Origin: Cryptomeria japonica
Taxonomy: Eukaryota > Streptophyta > Pinopsida > Cupressales > Cupressaceae
Assembly (NCBI RefSeq): GCF_030272615.1
Contig: NC_081410.1
Coordinates: 115,889,140 to 115,953,139 of the forward strand
DNA: 64,000 nucleotides
Reading direction: 5' to 3'
The translations under genes were made by a program, and so were the position numbers. Shown piece by piece: positions 61,340-64,000 of the stretch. The notes beneath the pieces were generated by a model. That model saw nothing but the letters and a program-made list of their open reading frames with translations. It ran no database searches and was not told the origin of the DNA. The number at the start of each line of letters is the position of its first letter. The stretch's first letter is position 1.

Positions 61340-61349
61340 CCCCCCCTTA
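61340..61349 (-). other. TRIM polypurine tract
   Basis: The minus strand reads TTAAGGGGGGG directly before the 3' LTR. Confidence 0.9.
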
Positions 61350-61387
61350 AGCCACACCTCTCGTGTGCTTGGGGCTCCTAGCCTGGA

Positions 61388-61403
61388 CCTGGCTCTGATA
61401 CCA
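61388..61403 (-). other. TRIM primer-binding site
   Basis: TGGTATCAGAGCCAGG on the minus strand, complementary to the 3' end of initiator-Met tRNA, with no spacer from the LTR. Confidence 0.92.
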
Positions 61404-61538
61404 TGTTGAGACATGGACCAGCTAGGACTCGAACCTAGGACCTTCCATATGCTGCTGGAGTGCTCTACCACTGAGCTACTGGCCCCTCTTGGACCAGTCC
61501 ATCGTCGGTCTGGGTGTGGCTTATTTCCAACACCAACA
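61404..61538 (-). repeat. TRIM 5' LTR (135 bp)
   Basis: Complete LTR; contains the tRNA-Ala-like sequence at 61414-61485. Confidence 0.95.
61414..61485 (-). tRNA. tRNA-Ala(AGC)-like sequence within the TRIM 5' LTR (not a canonical gene)
   Basis: Identical to 61215-61286. Its position in the upstream LTR would place internal Pol III boxes at the start of the element. Confidence 0.7.
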
Positions 61539-62025
61539 AAGTACAGCGGAATTATTATCATAAAATTGTTATTAAGTTGTTCCTCAAAAATCTTACGTTT
61601 TATATCTATTAAGAACTGGGACTCTGCCACATCAGGTATTGAGCTTCCTATGATCCTTATCTACCTATATTACTTCCAAAGATTAAAATCAAGTGGGTCA
61701 AACAAAAAAAACATCAAACAGTTATTACCAGAAGCATACCAAATCAGCTTTCCAAATGTAAATACAAGCAAAATCTCTGAAAGAAGAAATATAGCTTTCT
61801 CGACATTGCACCATTCAAACTTCATAAAGAGTTATATTTTTGCTGAGTCATTTCAGGAAGCCAAAAATATTACAAGCCCCAAACTTTCATAGTTTCAAAT
61901 GATCCCTGGCAAATAAAGAAGATCCTAACTTCCGGGATTTTAAAGAATATCTTTACATTTCACGATTAAATTACCTTCTACGTAAAGAGCTTTCAGTTTG
62001 TAAGTAAATGCAGTGAAATGCTTAC

Positions 62026-62703
62026 CTCATCCCTGTTGAGCCACCCAAGAAGGTCCATCTTTGCACGTTGTCTTCTGCTTGAGATGTTTATTGAGACATT
62101 TCTTTTTGACAGAGGAATTTTCAATGAATGATTCCCAACTTGTTCTAAACCTTGATTTTTGTCAATACCAAAACCATCTTTGGTTGCATTAAAGGAATAT
62201 TCCTTAGAGTGATAAGTTTCCCTTTCAGCTGTTACATTTGTTTCTGAATTTCCAATGGCAGGCCTTGCACCAATAATGCTTTGAGATGTATCAGGATTGC
62301 TTCTCATTGGCTGTCGTATTATGAAAGGACTAGGAATCCCTGGGAGTTCTCCATTCCTCCAAGTCTCTGCATTATAACCCTTTGCTCCCCACACCTCAAA
62401 ACGAGCATCATTCCCACACATTAGATTGTGATTCATCACCAAAGAATATGATGAAAGATTAACATCTTCTCGCCGGGCTGGAAAAGAACCATCATTCCTA
62501 ATCAGTGGAGAAGCCAATCTGTTTGATGCTGGGAATATCCTGGGATCTCTAATATTTTGACTGGTGAAATCTAGAAGCTTTCTAAGAAGCCAGTAGCAAT
62601 TAACCACCATATGGCTACTATCCAAACAATTTGAATCTCCATATACTGCAATACGACCAGTTCCACCACCCACTTCTAAAACTCCAAGAACAGAAGATTC
62701 TAC
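62026..62703 (-). CDS. S1P: Site-1 protease, exon encoding the C-terminal lumenal region
   Basis: Acceptor TTCTGTGCAG, donor GTAAGC; 226 codons in phase 0. The N-terminal part is well conserved: VLEVGGGTGRIAVYGDSNCL, DSSHMVVNCYWLLRKLLDFT, then RREDVNLSSYS and ARFEVWGAKGYN. The last 90 residues are variable and rich in potential N-glycosylation sites (NVT, NAT, NHS, NVS, NIS), ending GWLNRDE. The following intron (59722-62025) is 2.3 kb, the longest visible one, and contains a TRIM insertion. The intron before it (62704-62803) is exactly 100 bases. Confidence 0.95.
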
Positions 62704-62803
62704 CTGCACAGAAATTCATATGCTTTCTTTTAGGATTTGACAGGGAACTGTTCTAAAATGTGGACTATGAAACACTATACCCACAAGGTGAGTAGGAACT
62801 TAC

Positions 62804-63875
62804 TTTGGCTAGACCAGATGCCTGCACTACATTCTGTGTGGTGCTACCATCAAAATTTTCTTGAAATGAGAAATTATGAAGGAAACCACCTGCTGGGAAC
62901 TCTGCAATATCTGTGCCAGAAGCATAGTGACTTCTTTCTCCTCCTAAGAAGAATGCACCATTCAGGATAGTGTCCCCAAATGCTATACCAAAAGGTTTGA
63001 GTAGGTCATTTAGTGCAGGAATATTGGCACCACCAGTAGCCGGAGTCCACCAACTACGAGTATTGTCGTCAAAAAATCTCATCTTCGTCATAGTCTCCAC
63101 ATTATACCAATCTCCAAATACAAGCAACCCCAAACCATGAATCTTTACATCATTCTCCAGTTTACTAATCTCTTCTTTGAAAAATTCATCCTCAAGATCT
63201 ACCATTAGGAGTGTACCATACTGGCTGGCATCAAAACATGTCAATGGGGACCCCAAAATTTCCATGTAGTATCCAGCATCCCTCAACATATCAAACATCC
63301 CATGAAAATTTGTATGTGGGTGGTCGCCGTGCCAATCAAGAATATCATTTTTCACATCTAGTGAGTCTCGAGGTATATATCCAGGAGGATATTTAATACT
63401 ATGAAATTGATCCCACAGAATCCGTTGAGAACGAGGTGGAGTCGGAATAACTTGCAATTTTAAAAAAAGTATGCAAATGCTTCTCCGAGGAGTGGTCTCC
63501 CCTTTTGCAGGAGGTGAAACTACTGTGAATGTTACATTCCCTTCTATAAGTCCTGAAAATTGAGCCCCCTCATCCTTGATTTGCATATGCAAAGCCAAGT
63601 AACCAGTCCATGGCCAAATAACATCAGAATAGGTGAAGTGAATATTGAGTAGATTCCCAACCTCGTTGAAGGGATGCCATATCGGTTCACTCTCAACATG
63701 CCCAGTCACTCCCATACCATTCAAAATAGTTGCATTAAACATAACAGGCATTGCACCTGCATATAATGGTTGACGACAAAAAGGCCATGCATAAGGACAA
63801 TCTGTAAAATCAAGAATACTTGGAAGAATGCTTGCCCGAGGCCTGTACTTGAGAAGAATTTCATATGATTCAAGC
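62804..63875 (-). CDS. S1P: Site-1 protease (subtilase SBT6.1 type), large post-catalytic exon
   Basis: Site-1 protease is a Golgi membrane subtilase that releases membrane-anchored bZIP factors in stress signalling and processes some secreted precursors. This 1072-bp exon (acceptor CTCACTCAG, donor GTAAGT) encodes 357 codons directly after the catalytic domain: LESYEILLKYRPRAS, DFTDCPYAWPFCRQPLYAGA, FNATILNGMGV, WPWTGYLALHMQIKDEGAQF, RILWDQFHSIKYPPGYIPRD, DILDWHGDHPHTNFHGMFDM, FFDDNTRSWWTPATGGANIP and YASGTDIAEFPAGGFLHNF. Conservation with plant S1P is high and no stop or shift is present, so the gene is probably functional. The catalytic Asp/His/Ser exons lie beyond the right edge. Open codons upstream of 63875 (to the ATG at 63931) are intron. 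Confidence 0.96.
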
Positions 63876-64000
63876 CTGAGTGAGACATAGTGAAGCATGA
63901 CAGAAAGTTCAATAGCTGTCAGATAATCCATAACACATGCATTTTAATTCGAAAATTAGCGCAAAAAGTCAGAGCTTATTAAATATACATTATTATACAT

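Larger units (their letters stand above)
61205..61538 (-). mobile_element. TRIM (miniature LTR retrotransposon) with tRNA-like sequence in each LTR
   Basis: Two 135-bp LTRs (61205-61339 and 61404-61538) flank 64 bases that contain only the replication signals. On the minus strand these are TGGTATCAGAGCCAGG (initiator-Met primer site, directly abutting the 5' LTR) and CTTAAGGGGGGG (polypurine tract, directly abutting the 3' LTR). The LTRs start TGTTGGTGTT and end CTCAACA, with a perfect AAGTA target duplication. The LTRs differ at one position (C/T in a CpG, 61317 against 61516). No coding capacity, so it needs proteins in trans. The insertion is recent and lies in an S1P intron, same strand as the gene. 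Confidence 0.95.
59722..62025 (-). other. S1P: Intron of the S1P gene
   Basis: The intron is bounded by GTAAGC at 62025 and TTTTGCAG at 59722, joining two phase-0 exons. It holds a complete TRIM (61205-61538) in the same orientation as the gene and a diverged tandem duplication (60169-60309). No other gene was found; short frames inside (for example 60724-60945) are not exons of S1P. Confidence 0.88.

Noticed and set aside
61205-61538. Assignment to the known 5S-bearing Cassandra TRIM
   Set aside because: The LTR contains tRNA-type A and B boxes and a cloverleaf, and no 5S rRNA-like sequence.
61322-61892. Open frames of 102 and 159 codons across the TRIM
   Set aside because: They run through LTR, tRNA-like and intron sequence; no homology and inside an S1P intron.
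1-64000. CRISPR arrays, bacterial operons, organellar genes, rRNA
   Set aside because: No spaced direct repeats, Shine-Dalgarno-led genes or rRNA sequences were seen; content is plant nuclear.

Overview
The window is nuclear DNA from a land plant with a large, repeat-rich genome. The evidence is one plant gene with spliceosomal introns (site-1 protease, right end, minus strand) surrounded by about 58 kb of nested, decayed retrotransposons: L1-type LINEs whose ORF1 carries a DUF4283-like domain, Ty1-copia and Ty3-gypsy-like LTR elements. The AT-rich, CpG-poor background and layered old insertions fit a gymnosperm-like genome, but that placement is inference. I see no prokaryotic, organellar or viral genes.

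Layout. 1-5110: LINE-A, minus strand, decayed, 3' end cut by the window. 6086-6681: inverted-repeat (foldback) element. 6687-19842: LTR element with 2-kb LTRs and only a gag-like reading frame, interrupted by a complete but decayed Ty1-copia element (11119-17836, minus, CATAC target duplication). 22189-23706 (minus) and 25241-26050 (plus): two opposed copies of a DUF4283 ORF1-only retroposon; a third relic lies at 46430-47267. 27279-31470: very long minus-strand LTR with a polypurine tract. 33884-35598: related LTR-like sequence split by LINE-B. 35599-43096: full-length LINE-B, minus, with a 16-bp target duplication, ORF1, ORF2 (endonuclease, RT, RNase H) and an unexpected third reading frame after RNase H. 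43113-46429: microsatellites and a strong hairpin. 48833-50056 plus 55330-56201: gypsy-like gag relic split by a copia-type element (50057-55329, minus) that keeps gag and protease, lacks integrase/RT/RNase H, and has a long leader with a GC- and CpG-rich patch.

59492-64000: 3' part of the site-1 protease gene (S1P/SBT6.1): four coding exons, including a 61-bp exon and a short last exon encoding the membrane anchor and Arg-rich tail.

The most striking item sits in the 2.3-kb intron of that gene: a perfect 334-bp TRIM (61205-61538) with 135-bp LTRs differing at one base, initiator-Met-type primer site, polypurine tract and AAGTA target duplication. Each LTR contains a 72-nt tRNA-Ala(AGC)-like sequence with intact Pol III A and B boxes and the G3:U70 pair. 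Its polypurine tract and LTR start are identical to those of the gag-only copia element at 50057-55329, suggesting shared mobilising machinery. This is a tRNA analogue of the 5S-bearing Cassandra TRIMs; whether it is already described must be checked by search.
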